DNA of 64,000 bases from Eubacterium sp. MSJ-13. GTDB lineage: Bacteria; Bacillota; Clostridia; Lachnospirales; Lachnospiraceae. Each line of letters begins with the position of its first letter. Position 1 is the first letter of the stretch. Positions 54,547-62,725 of the stretch are shown here, in pieces. A program made the position numbers and the translations under genes. The stretch spans positions 1-64,000 of the forward strand of contig NZ_JAHLQE010000106.1 of NCBI RefSeq assembly GCF_018918235.1, written 5' to 3'. The notes below the pieces were generated by a model. The model made no database searches and was not told the origin of the DNA. It saw nothing but the letters and a program-made list of their open reading frames with translations.

Positions 54547-56535
54547 TCAATTATTACCTGTTTTTTTGCCATCAGCAACATCATAATCCGATGTTGCATA
54601 TCCACCGGCAGGAACTTCAAGAATTGAATTTCCTTTTTTTGTAGATGGAAGTGTAACCGCTTTGGCATCACTTGATTTCCCTGATTCCTTATATATACCT
54701 AACATTGGAAGAACATCTTTAAGTACCTCACTTGCAAATTCTGTAGCATATGTGCTATGTGCCTGATCTGCTACATGTGGTTGATCTATAACAACATATA
54801 TTGCAAGTTCAGGTTTATCAACCGGCGTAAATCCTGCAAAAGAAACCAGATAGTTTTTGTCCTCTCTTGGCTGTTTTTCTGCTGTACCTGTTTTTCCACC
54901 GATCACATAGCCTTTTACTCTTGCCGGACTTGCTGTACCCTCATCATCCTCTACAGTCTTTTCAAGATATTTCCTGATAAGTTTGCTTGTATCTTCAGAA
55001 ATAACTCTTTTTACAAGCATATTATCATTAGAAGAAACAACGGCTCCATTTTGAGAATCAATTTCTTTAACCACATGTGGCTGATAATAGTTTCCTCCAT
55101 TTATCGTAGCACAAAAAGCTGATGCAAGCTGAATCATAGTAACAGTCTGTCCCTGACCAAAACTTGAAGTTGCAAGTTCAACCTGATGCATGTCCTGTTT
55201 TCTGAATATTCCACCAATAGCTTCCCCCGGCAGATCTATTCCTGTCTTTGCTCCAAATCCAAAACTTCTTACATATTTTGCAAACTTGCTTACCCCAAGA
55301 TCAGCCGCCATGTGCATCATCACATCATTACATGATTTCATCAGTGCCTTACACGGATCTATATCCCCATGACCGCCGGCCGAATATGCCACACATTTAA
55401 TATATGTAGTTCCTATCTTCTGACCACCATCACACAAATAATGTTTTCCATCATAAGTCACGCCTTCATCAAGACTTGCTGCAACGGTTATAGGCTTAAA
55501 TGTAGAGCCCGGCTCGTATGCATCCGAAATACAGTAATTACGCCATAATTTCTGTAACAGTTCACTCTTATCCTTTGACGACATTTTTGAAAGTTTTGCC
55601 TTTGAATAGAACTTTGATAAGTCTCTTGGATTGTTAAGGTCATAACTTGGATAATCTGCCATAGCATAAATTTCACCATTCTGAGGATTCATCAGTATAA
55701 CTCCCATGTTTTCTGAACCTGTATCCTTCTGAAATTTTGCCATTTTTTTCTCAAGTACTCCCTGAACATTTATATCAATAGTAGACACAACCTTATTTCC
55801 ATCCTGTGCCTCTTTGACTTTCTCAACAAGATTTAGATTAGAATCATAATATCCAAAACTCTTGCCATTGACACCATTTAAGCTTGAATTATACCAGCTC
55901 TCAATCCCGCCTAGTCCCTGTCCATCTGATGAACAAAAACCAAGAACAGTACTTGCTACCTGCGAATATGGATATGTCCTAAGATAACTTTCTTCAAACC
56001 ATACCCCGATAATATTACTGTTCTCCTTCTGTGAAATATTATTAAACTGCTCAACAATCTTTCTGCTTAACTGTTTATACTTTTTCATCGGATAATACAT
56101 AGACTCCGGTTTCTCTGATAATATCTTAAAAAAAGTACTCTGTTTTATTCCAAAAACTTTTTCAAGTGCAGCAGCAGTTGCTTTTCTATACTTATCGCTC
56201 TTTTTTTCTTTGTCTGCTTCAAGTATCTGTTTTGGTTCTAATATAAGATCGTATACTTTTGTACTTTTTGCAAGTGTATTGCCATTTCTGTCAACTATAT
56301 CCCCTCTTTTATACGGAATAACTTTATTAACATAACTTTGCTGTGACAAAACTTCTTTTTTATACTCTGTACCCTTGCTGACATTTAAATATATTATTCT
56401 TGCTGATGCACATATAATAAGAATAAAGACGATAAACATGGCAGCATATAATCTCCACCTTGATTGTCGCCTTATCTTTCGTATATTTTGCTTTCTAATA
56501 TTTTTTTTTGTATTTCTTTTTGATGTCTTGTCCAT
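54547..56535 (-). CDS. Class B penicillin-binding protein (FtsI type) 2
   Basis: This 662-residue transpeptidase has a very basic cytosolic N-terminus (~27 residues rich in Lys and Arg), a membrane helix (~30-50), a dimerisation domain (KRGDIVDRNGNTLAKS), and the transpeptidase domain. Active-site motifs are EPGSTFKPI, MKSCNDVM and GGKTGTAEK. After the domain a ~60-residue Ser/Lys/Gly tail replaces any PASTA repeats. It follows the ftsL-like gene by 24 bases. Tandem class B PBPs suggest duplication with division of labour (inference). Confidence 0.9.
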   Translation of the reverse strand: MDKTSKRNTKKNIRKQNIRKIRRQSRWRLYAAMFIVFILIICASARIIYLNVSKGTEYKKEVLSQQSYVNKVIPYKRGDIVDRNGNTLAKSTKVYDLILEPKQILEADKEKKSDKYRKATAAALEKVFGIKQSTFFKILSEKPESMYYPMKKYKQLSRKIVEQFNNISQKENSNIIGVWFEESYLRTYPYSQVASTVLGFCSSDGQGLGGIESWYNSSLNGVNGKSFGYYDSNLNLVEKVKEAQDGNKVVSTIDINVQGVLEKKMAKFQKDTGSENMGVILMNPQNGEIYAMADYPSYDLNNPRDLSKFYSKAKLSKMSSKDKSELLQKLWRNYCISDAYEPGSTFKPITVAASLDEGVTYDGKHYLCDGGQKIGTTYIKCVAYSAGGHGDIDPCKALMKSCNDVMMHMAADLGVSKFAKYVRSFGFGAKTGIDLPGEAIGGIFRKQDMHQVELATSSFGQGQTVTMIQLASAFCATINGGNYYQPHVVKEIDSQNGAVVSSNDNMLVKRVISEDTSKLIRKYLEKTVEDDEGTASPARVKGYVIGGKTGTAEKQPREDKNYLVSFAGFTPVDKPELAIYVVIDQPHVADQAHSTYATEFASEVLKDVLPMLGIYKESGKSSDAKAVTLPSTKKGNSILEVPAGGYATSDYDVADGKKTGNN

Positions 56536-56559
56536 CCTGTCGAACCTCTATAAAAAACT

Positions 56560-57090
56560 CTATTTATTTTTTGATACCTCAGGTATGTCAGCATATTGTT
56601 TTACCATATCGCTTTTTTTATTCTTATATTTATATACCTGATTATTTTCGGCCCTTACCATATTAAGTTTTCTTGTAGCTCTTTTATATATCTGTGCAAG
56701 ATCTACACCATTTAATATTTCCTCATACTTTTCATTATTTAAAGTTTTCTGTTCCTGTATCTCAGTCTGAAGTGAAACGACTTGTTTTTTCAACGCAACA
56801 CTCTTATTCTGTGTACTGATAAATGATGCAGCTACCGCAATAAGAATAACTGAAACACATGCAATAAAAATTATATTTCCAATTGAAACTCCAGGCACAG
56901 CAATATTTCCTGGGTCCAATTGCTTTTTTCTACGCTTCTCACGCTCAATCCGTTCCTCTTCTCTCCTATTCGGTACGGCATTGAGTTGTCTGACAGTATT
57001 TCCATCTACAAATGTATTTTTTCTATAATTTGGAATATGTCTTTTCTGATATCTTTCGTACGAATAATTATTTTTAGACTCCACTGACAT
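56560..57090 (-). CDS. ftsL: FtsL-like division protein
   Basis: This 176-residue protein has a basic N-terminal cytosolic region (~75 residues, with ERIEREKRRKKQLDPGN), one membrane helix (~75-97, IGNIIFIACVSVILIAVAASF), and a coiled-coil outside (KKQVVSLQTEIQEQKTLNNEKYEEI). That layout and the position between rsmH and the PBPs identify it as FtsL, which links DivIB and the septal PBP. Sequence conservation in FtsL is low, so context carries much of the call. GGAGGAG precedes the ATG. Confidence 0.8.
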   Translation of the reverse strand: MSVESKNNYSYERYQKRHIPNYRKNTFVDGNTVRQLNAVPNRREEERIEREKRRKKQLDPGNIAVPGVSIGNIIFIACVSVILIAVAASFISTQNKSVALKKQVVSLQTEIQEQKTLNNEKYEEILNGVDLAQIYKRATRKLNMVRAENNQVYKYKNKKSDMVKQYADIPEVSKNK

Positions 57091-57111
57091 AATACTCCTC
57101 CTGCTCCTAAA

Positions 57112-58047
57112 TTAATTGTGCTCAAATATTCTCAGTTTTGCGCTTTTTGAACGCGAATTAACTTCCATTTCTTCTTCCGTCGGAAGTATAGGTTTTCTCG
57201 TAATTATTCTTCCTTTAGATTTTCTCCCACATACACAAACCGGAAAATCTGACGGACAAATACATGGATTCTGTGCTGTTCTAAATGCATTCTTCACAAT
57301 CCTGTCTTCAAGAGAATGAAAAGTAATTATACAAAATCTTCCACCAGAATTCAGCAAATCTATCATATCATTTAGATTTTTTTCAAGAACATCCAGTTCA
57401 TGATTCACTTCTATCCTTATAGCCTGAAATGTCCTCTTAGCAGGATGTCCACCCTGTTTTTTCATCTTCATAGGGATAGCATGATCCACTATCTCTGCCA
57501 GCCTTTTAGTAGTTAGTATAGGACTCTTTTGTCTTTCAATAACGATATGTTTTGCTATATTTTTTGCAAATTTATCCTCGCCATAATTTTTAATAATATG
57601 AAAAAGTTGATTTTCTGAATATTCGTTTACAACATTTTCGGCTGACAATGACTGCCTGTTATCCATGCGCATATCAAGCGGTGCATCCAGTCTGTATGAA
57701 AATCCTCTATCTGCCGTATCCAACTGAAACGATGAAACTCCAAGATCAAGTGTTATACCATCAACACCCGTCACTCCAAGATCTTCCATAACCTGAATCA
57801 TATCAGAATAGTTACTCCTAACGATCGTAACCATATCACCAAACTTTTTTAATCTTTCAGTACTAACTTTTATGGCATCCTCATCCTGATCTATCCCGAT
57901 AAATCTGCCATCTTTTCCAAGCCTTTCACATACATGCATGGCATGTCCCGCCCCTCCGAGTGTTCCATCCACATATGTACCATCTTTTTTAATATCAAGT
58001 CCCTCAATAACCTCATCAAGAAGAACTGACTTATGAACAAATTCCAT
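57112..58047 (-). CDS. rsmH: 16S rRNA (cytosine-1402-N4)-methyltransferase
   Basis: RsmH (MraW) methylates C1402 in 16S rRNA. The ~311-residue protein starts [17 protein letters not shown], then the SAM motif [35 protein letters not shown] and [10 protein letters not shown]. The start at 58047 has GGAGG five bases upstream; 45 further in-frame codons lack homology to the family. It is the first gene of the division cluster. mraZ, its usual upstream neighbour, is not present between it and the marR promoter. Confidence 0.95.
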   Translation of the reverse strand: MEFVHKSVLLDEVIEGLDIKKDGTYVDGTLGGAGHAMHVCERLGKDGRFIGIDQDEDAIKVSTERLKKFGDMVTIVRSNYSDMIQVMEDLGVTGVDGITLDLGVSSFQLDTADRGFSYRLDAPLDMRMDNRQSLSAENVVNEYSENQLFHIIKNYGEDKFAKNIAKHIVIERQKSPILTTKRLAEIVDHAIPMKMKKQGGHPAKRTFQAIRIEVNHELDVLEKNLNDMIDLLNSGGRFCIITFHSLEDRIVKNAFRTAQNPCICPSDFPVCVCGRKSKGRIITRKPILPTEEEMEVNSRSKSAKLRIFEHN

Positions 58048-58225
58048 AATTTCCTCCAAAATATCATTCTGTCTGCTTAGTTCATCCTTCAAATAAAAAC
58101 CTTCCCTGTTCATCTGAAGTAACCCCGTTGTCCTTAAAAAGAACTCCCCCTGTATTCTTCCGGTATTTTGACTTTTACCCAATTTTATGCAATTTGTCCC
58201 CCACTTTCAACCATTTACAATCTAT

Positions 58226-58254
58226 ATAATATAACTTTTGCACACTTTTGGCAA
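58226..58254 (-). promoter_or_regulatory. Promoter of the rsmH-ftsZ cluster
   Basis: On the minus strand TTGCCA (58254-58249) and TATTAT (58231-58226) are separated by 17 bases. They lie about 180 bases upstream of rsmH. Just downstream is AAAGTGGGGGACAAATTG, which recalls the GTGGG-type MraZ boxes found before mraZ in other bacteria. Function is inferred from sequence only. Confidence 0.55.
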
Positions 58255-58317
58255 TAGTATGGCAATAAAAAGACGCATTTTTTATTTTTGTAGTACAACA
58301 AAAATAAAATCATCTGC

Positions 58318-58346
58318 TTGACACAAGTCCGATTTCAGACTATACT
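58318..58346 (+). promoter_or_regulatory. marR-MATE promoter
   Basis: TTGACA (58318-58323) and TATACT (58341-58346) are separated by exactly 17 bases, close to the sigma-A consensus. They lie 50 bases before the marR ATG. The promoter is overlapped by two related operator-like sites. Confidence 0.85.
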
Positions 58347-58370
58347 TTCACAAGTACGAAATCAGACTTT
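58325..58370. promoter_or_regulatory. Double operator for the MarR regulator
   Basis: Two ~17-base sites occur in opposite orientation. AAGTCCGATTTCAGACT starts at 58325. The reverse complement of the second site, AAGTCTGATTTCGTACT, lies at about 58353-58369. They agree at 14 of 17 positions, and the outer 12 bases of each form a near-perfect inverted pair. One sits in the promoter spacer and the other just after the -10 box, which fits repression by the encoded MarR protein. Confidence 0.65.
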
Positions 58371-58395
58371 TAAAAACCGGAGGAGGAAAGAATAT

Positions 58396-58890
58396 ATGAA
58401 CGACAACAATAATGACAATGATATTTTTTCAGAAGAAACACCATCCATAAGCCGTCCTCTTGCTGCTTTTAACAAATTTTACAAAGAAATTCATGACATT
58501 TACCATGAAATGTCAGTAAATGCAGGATTATCAGACAGTTCATTTGATATTCTGTATTCAATCTTTGAACTTGGTGACGGCTGCCTTCAGAGTGATATAC
58601 GAAGAATATCATTTCTGCCAAAACAGACTATAAACTCATCTATCCACAAACTTGAAAAAGATGGTTATATATACTTTTCAAATGGCAGAGGCCGCACAAA
58701 ACACATAAATCTTACCGAGGAAGGCAAAATACTTATACAGGAAAAGATTTATCCTGTCATCAAATGTGAAAACAACTCATTTTCATTATTGGATAAAGAA
58801 GAACAGATACTTCTGCTCAATGTATCAGACAAATATAGTAAAGCATTGCGCAATGAATTTAACAAACTTAAAAATACACGTAGGAGGTAA
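58396..58890 (+). CDS. MarR-family transcriptional regulator
   Basis: This 164-residue winged-helix regulator probably controls its own promoter and the MATE exporter downstream. The core domain runs from ~20 to ~145: a dimerisation helix, then SSFDILYSIFELGDGC, the recognition region SFLPKQTINSSIHKLEKDG, and the wing GRGRTKHINLTEEG. The start at 58396 follows GGAGGAGGAAAG; the longer frame runs through the promoter and is not real. The last codons AGG AGG TAA also form the ribosome site of the MATE gene, so the two are tightly coupled. Confidence 0.92.
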   Translation: MNDNNNDNDIFSEETPSISRPLAAFNKFYKEIHDIYHEMSVNAGLSDSSFDILYSIFELGDGCLQSDIRRISFLPKQTINSSIHKLEKDGYIYFSNGRGRTKHINLTEEGKILIQEKIYPVIKCENNSFSLLDKEEQILLLNVSDKYSKALRNEFNKLKNTRRR

Positions 58891-58893
58891 CTC

Positions 58894-60228
58894 ATGGCAA
58901 TTCAATTATCAGAACATTTTACATTTAAAAAACTATTAAAATTTGTATATCCGTCTATAGTAATGATGATATTTACATCCATATACAGCGTTGTCGATGG
59001 ATTGTTTGTGTCCAACTTTGTCGGTAAAACAGCTCTTGCCGCAATAAATCTCATTCTTCCCTTACTCATGGGATTAAGTGCACTCGGATTTATGATGGGA
59101 ACAGGTGGAAGTGCCATAGTAGCAAAAACTCTTGGGGAAAAGAAACCAAAAAGAGCAAATGAATATTTTTCATTGATAGTTTACACAACGATAATCGGCG
59201 GATTATTGTTCGCTATCCTGGGTGCCATCTTAGTACGCCCTGTAAGCATCGCCTTAGGAGCAAGTGGAAAACTTCTTGATAACTGTGTGCTGTACGGAAG
59301 GATAAGTTTTATATCACTTATGCCTTTTATGCTGCAAAATGTTTTTCAAAGTTTTTTTGTAACGGCTGAAAAACCAAAACTTGGGCTTATGGTCATCGTT
59401 GCTGCCGGACTTACAAATATGGTACTCGATTATATTTTTATCGCTGTACTCGGATTCGGTATAGAAGGAGCCGCCATTGCGACCGTATGCGGTGAATGTA
59501 TAGGAGGTCTGCTGCCACTCTTTTATTTTGGCAGAAAAAATTCAAGTCCGTTAAAACTCGGAAAAACACATTTTTATGGCAAAGTCCTTATACGCACCTG
59601 TACAAACGGTTCATCAGAACTTATGACAAACCTCTCTAGCTCCATCGTAAATTCATTATACAATTTACAGCTTATGAAATTTGCGGGAGAAAACGGTGTT
59701 GCCGCATATGGAACGATAATGTATGTAAACTTTATCTTTGTTGCCATATTCCTCGGCTACTCAATAGGAAGTGCCCCTATCATAAGTTATCACTACGGTG
59801 CACAAAACCATGATGAATTAAAAAATCTATTAAGGAAAAGTCTGACCCTGATATGTATATGGGCGGTCTCACTTTTTGCACTCGCACAGATTATAGCCTC
59901 ACCTATTTCTAAGTTATTTGTAGGCTATGACAAAGAGTTGTTTGACATGACTGTTACAGGATTCAGGATATATTGTCTTACATTCCTTATAAATGGCTAT
60001 AATATCTTTGGTTCATCATTCTTTACAGCGCTGAACAACGGACCTATCTCAGCAGCCATATCATTTTTAAGAACACTGGTATTTCAGATATCTGCCGTAA
60101 TACTGCTTCCTATACTTTTGGGAGGAATAAACGGCATATGGTTATCAGTAGCAGTTGCAGAGGCACTTACACTTTGCGTCACAGCAACCTTTATCATAAA
60201 AAAGAGGAACGATTATCATTATATTTAG
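58894..60228 (+). CDS. MATE-family multidrug exporter
   Basis: This 444-residue protein has twelve membrane segments and belongs to the MATE (MatE) family, which exports cationic drugs or metabolites using H+ or Na+. Typical features are FTFKKLLKFVYPSIVMMIFTS at the start, VDGLFVSNFVGKTALAAINL, and internal repeat similarity (TNGSSELMTNLSSSIVNS in the second half). It lies three bases after marR. Substrate is unknown; MarR control suggests response to a small toxic ligand. A strong bidirectional terminator follows. Confidence 0.93.
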   Translation: MAIQLSEHFTFKKLLKFVYPSIVMMIFTSIYSVVDGLFVSNFVGKTALAAINLILPLLMGLSALGFMMGTGGSAIVAKTLGEKKPKRANEYFSLIVYTTIIGGLLFAILGAILVRPVSIALGASGKLLDNCVLYGRISFISLMPFMLQNVFQSFFVTAEKPKLGLMVIVAAGLTNMVLDYIFIAVLGFGIEGAAIATVCGECIGGLLPLFYFGRKNSSPLKLGKTHFYGKVLIRTCTNGSSELMTNLSSSIVNSLYNLQLMKFAGENGVAAYGTIMYVNFIFVAIFLGYSIGSAPIISYHYGAQNHDELKNLLRKSLTLICIWAVSLFALAQIIASPISKLFVGYDKELFDMTVTGFRIYCLTFLINGYNIFGSSFFTALNNGPISAAISFLRTLVFQISAVILLPILLGGINGIWLSVAVAEALTLCVTATFIIKKRNDYHYI

Positions 60229-60245
60229 GCAAATCCGCTCATATA

Positions 60246-60294
60246 CAAAAAAACAGGCAGAGTATCCCACTTCCCGATGTGGTACTCTGCCTGT
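60246..60294. terminator. Bidirectional terminator between MATE gene and lgt
   Basis: ACAGGCAGAGTA (60253-60264) pairs perfectly over 12 bases with TACTCTGCCTGT (60283-60294), extended by CCAC/GTGG. On the minus strand seven T's follow, ideal for ending lgt. On the plus strand the run is broken (TCTCTATG), so termination of the MATE transcript is weaker. Confidence 0.9.
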
Positions 60295-60340
60295 TCTCTA
60301 TGTTTATTTTTACTTCAAGAACATTGCCGCTCTTTTTTAT

Positions 60341-61201
60341 CTATTTAGTTATTTTTCTTTTTCTGTGCATAATGACCAGTATGACAGCAGAAATAACTGC
60401 AACTGTAGCTGACAATACCTGAGAAACGGCAACTGCCGTTCCCGGTATAAGAAGCTGATCTGTGCGAAGTCCTTCTATCCAGAATCTTCCTATACCATAT
60501 CCGAGAAGATACATAAGAAACAACTGACCATCATATTTTTTCTTTTTTGTAAAAATAAGAATCACCAATAAAACAGCTATATTCCATAATGATTCATAAA
60601 GAAATGTCGGATGAACCTGAATATACGATACACCATCAATATCAACAATATGCTTTATAATATCATGCGTGATATTCGACGGGTTTACCTCTGTCCTTTT
60701 TATCTGCATCGCAAACAACCCGTTTGTATAACCGCCAAACGCTTCCCTGTTAAAGAAATTTCCCCATCTTCCTATTATCTGACCAACAAGAAGACCTCCA
60801 CAGGCGGTATCAAGAAGTTTCATAAATGAAACTTTCCTCACCTTTGAAAACACAAATGTCGTAAGCACCCCGGCTATAACACCGCCATATATCGCAAGTC
60901 CACCGCCTCTTGTATTTATTATCTCTTTAAGGTTTTTACTGTAATAATCCCAACTGAATATGACATAATAAACTCTGGCACCGATAACCGCAAATATTAT
61001 ATCCCACAGTGCAAGGTCAAGATACAATTCCTTGTCCTGCCCTGTTCTTTTTGCCTGCCACGCTGCGACAAGATAACCACAGACCATACCAAAAGCTATT
61101 ATAATGCCATAATACGCAATCGAAAAACCTCCGATTGAAATACTCTTTCCCAGTTTTTCAATCTCTATCCCTAAATGTGGAAATCTGATGTCAGCTCCCA
61201 T
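60341..61201 (-). CDS. lgt: Prolipoprotein diacylglyceryl transferase
   Basis: Lgt attaches diacylglycerol to the lipobox Cys of prolipoproteins in the membrane. The 286-residue protein has about seven membrane segments and the family signature GRWGNFFNREAFGG (~142-155), with the RGGGLAIYGGVI loop and HPTFLYESLWN. AGGGGG lies just before the start. It stands alone, 62 bases after ychF, and ends at the shared terminator. Confidence 0.96.
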   Translation of the reverse strand: MGADIRFPHLGIEIEKLGKSISIGGFSIAYYGIIIAFGMVCGYLVAAWQAKRTGQDKELYLDLALWDIIFAVIGARVYYVIFSWDYYSKNLKEIINTRGGGLAIYGGVIAGVLTTFVFSKVRKVSFMKLLDTACGGLLVGQIIGRWGNFFNREAFGGYTNGLFAMQIKRTEVNPSNITHDIIKHIVDIDGVSYIQVHPTFLYESLWNIAVLLVILIFTKKKKYDGQLFLMYLLGYGIGRFWIEGLRTDQLLIPGTAVAVSQVLSATVAVISAVILVIMHRKRKITK

Positions 61202-61263
61202 CTGCCGTCCCCCTTTGAATTAAGACTTTCTATAATAAATAATTCTGCATCAAACAGGGCATA

Positions 61264-62364
61264 TTATACATTGAATCTGAAAAGAACAACATCTCCGTCC
61301 TGAACAACATAATCTTTTCCCTCTGAGCGGACAAGACCTTTTTCCTTAGCTGCATTCATGCTTCCCTGCTCTACGAGATTATCATAACTTACAACTTCAG
61401 CTCTGATAAAGCCACGCTCAAAGTCAGTATGGATCTTTCCAGCAGCCTGAGGAGCCTTTGTACCTTCTGTTATAGTCCACGCTCTTGTCTCATCTTCTCC
61501 TGTCGTAAGGAAACTTATCAAGCCTAAAAGTTTATAGCTGGCTGCTATAAGTTTGTCAAGTCCTGACTCAGATAAACCGAGGTCCTCTAAAAATTCTTTT
61601 TTCTCATCATCTTCTAACTCTGCAATCTCCTGCTCTATCTGTGCACAGATAACGAAAACTCCTGAACCCTCTTTAGCAGCATATTCTCTTACCTTTGCAA
61701 CATATTCATTAGAAGCTGCATCATCTGCTAAGTCCTCCTCTGAAACATTCGCTGCATATATGACCGGCTTATATGTCAAAAGATTAAAACTCTCTAAGAG
61801 TTCCTCCTCATCCTCATCTTCCGGCTCATATGTCTTGGCAAGATTTCCATCCTCAAGATGCTTTTTTAACTTCTCAACAAGATTAAATTCCTTGACAAGT
61901 GTCTTATCGTTTTTAACACTCTTTGCAAGTTTTGCATACCTGCGGTCTAATATCTCAAGATCAGAGAACAAAAGTTCTAAATTGATAGTCTCAATATCAC
62001 GCAAAGGGTCAATACTTCCATCCACATGAACTATATTTGTATCATCAAAACAGCGTACTACATGAACTATAGCATCAACCTCACGGATATTAGCAAGGAA
62101 CTGATTTCCAAGGCCCTCGCCTTTTGATGCACCCTTAACAAGTCCTGCGATATCAACAAACTCGATAACTGCATGGATAGTCTTCGCAGAATTATGCATC
62201 TGTGTCAAAACATCAAGTCTCTTATCTGGCACCGGAACTACACCTACATTAGGTTCGATAGTGCAGAACGGATAATTTGCTGCCTCTGCTGCTCCGGCCT
62301 TTGTAAGTGAATTAAATAATGTACTCTTTCCAACATTTGGAAGTCCAACGATTCCTAGTTTCAT
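61264..62364 (-). CDS. ychF: Redox-regulated ATPase YchF
   Basis: YchF is an Obg-family P-loop protein that prefers ATP and interacts with ribosomes and the translation stress response. The 366-residue protein has G1 [18 protein letters not shown]3 [16 protein letters not shown], an N-x-x-E-type motif (AANVSEED) in place of NKxD, and a C-terminal TGS domain. An extended -10 promoter lies ~95 bases upstream (62457-62484). Confidence 0.96.
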   Translation of the reverse strand: MKLGIVGLPNVGKSTLFNSLTKAGAAEAANYPFCTIEPNVGVVPVPDKRLDVLTQMHNSAKTIHAVIEFVDIAGLVKGASKGEGLGNQFLANIREVDAIVHVVRCFDDTNIVHVDGSIDPLRDIETINLELLFSDLEILDRRYAKLAKSVKNDKTLVKEFNLVEKLKKHLEDGNLAKTYEPEDEDEEELLESFNLLTYKPVIYAANVSEEDLADDAASNEYVAKVREYAAKEGSGVFVICAQIEQEIAELEDDEKKEFLEDLGLSESGLDKLIAASYKLLGLISFLTTGEDETRAWTITEGTKAPQAAGKIHTDFERGFIRAEVVSYDNLVEQGSMNAAKEKGLVRSEGKDYVVQDGDVVLFRFNV

Positions 62365-62456
62365 TTTATCTCTACCTGTTCAAAAACTCCTGCATAAACA
62401 AGGTTTCTGCCTTTCTATTTTTTATTTATACACCATTTACGGCTACGCTAATCTTC

Positions 62457-62484
62457 ATTATATCACACTATGATTTTTTTGAAA
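62457..62484 (-). promoter_or_regulatory. ychF promoter (extended -10)
   Basis: On the minus strand TGATATAAT (TGn plus a perfect TATAAT) lies about 93 bases before the ychF ATG. TTTCAA, 16 bases upstream, is a weak -35. No other candidate is as good in the 361-base divergent gap. Confidence 0.6.
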
Positions 62485-62581
62485 ACTACAAAACTACAAA
62501 ATAACATACCTTACAGCTTTCTTGATATTTAACAATTGTATTATCAGACAAAAAATGTTATCATTAACATATAAATTTTAT

Positions 62582-62697
62582 AGTCAAGCGGATATTCGCA
62601 ATCCGCTTTGCTACTTGCTCATAACACTATCAGGCAAGTCCACACCCCCACTTGCTCTACGCAATAGAAGTGAGGGACTTCCTTGATAGTGTTAAAT
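62582..62697 (+). repeat. Structured intergenic repeat, copy 6 (best paired)
   Basis: This 116-base copy has the clearest structure. The left hairpin AGCGGAT/ATCCGCT is intact. TAACACTATCA (62622-62632) is an exact reverse complement of TGATAGTGTTA (62684-62694). Inside lies a nested hairpin: AAGTCC with GGACTT, and CCCACTT with AAGTGAGG around GCTCTACGCAATAG. It lacks the GCTGC...CTGATA segment of copies 1 and 2. Here it lies between the divergent genes ychF and the sensor gene, 29 bases before the sensor start, so it would be in that gene's 5' leader. The rest of the 361-base gap (62365-62581) holds only the ychF promoter and AT-rich sequence. Confidence 0.8.
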
Positions 62698-62725
62698 CCA
62701 GAAAGTAATAAGAGAGTATAAAAAT

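Noticed and set aside
2421-62697. The dispersed repeats as a CRISPR array or as insertion sequences
   Set aside because: The copies are kilobases apart with no spacers or cas genes, and none carries a transposase or clear target-site duplication that I could see.
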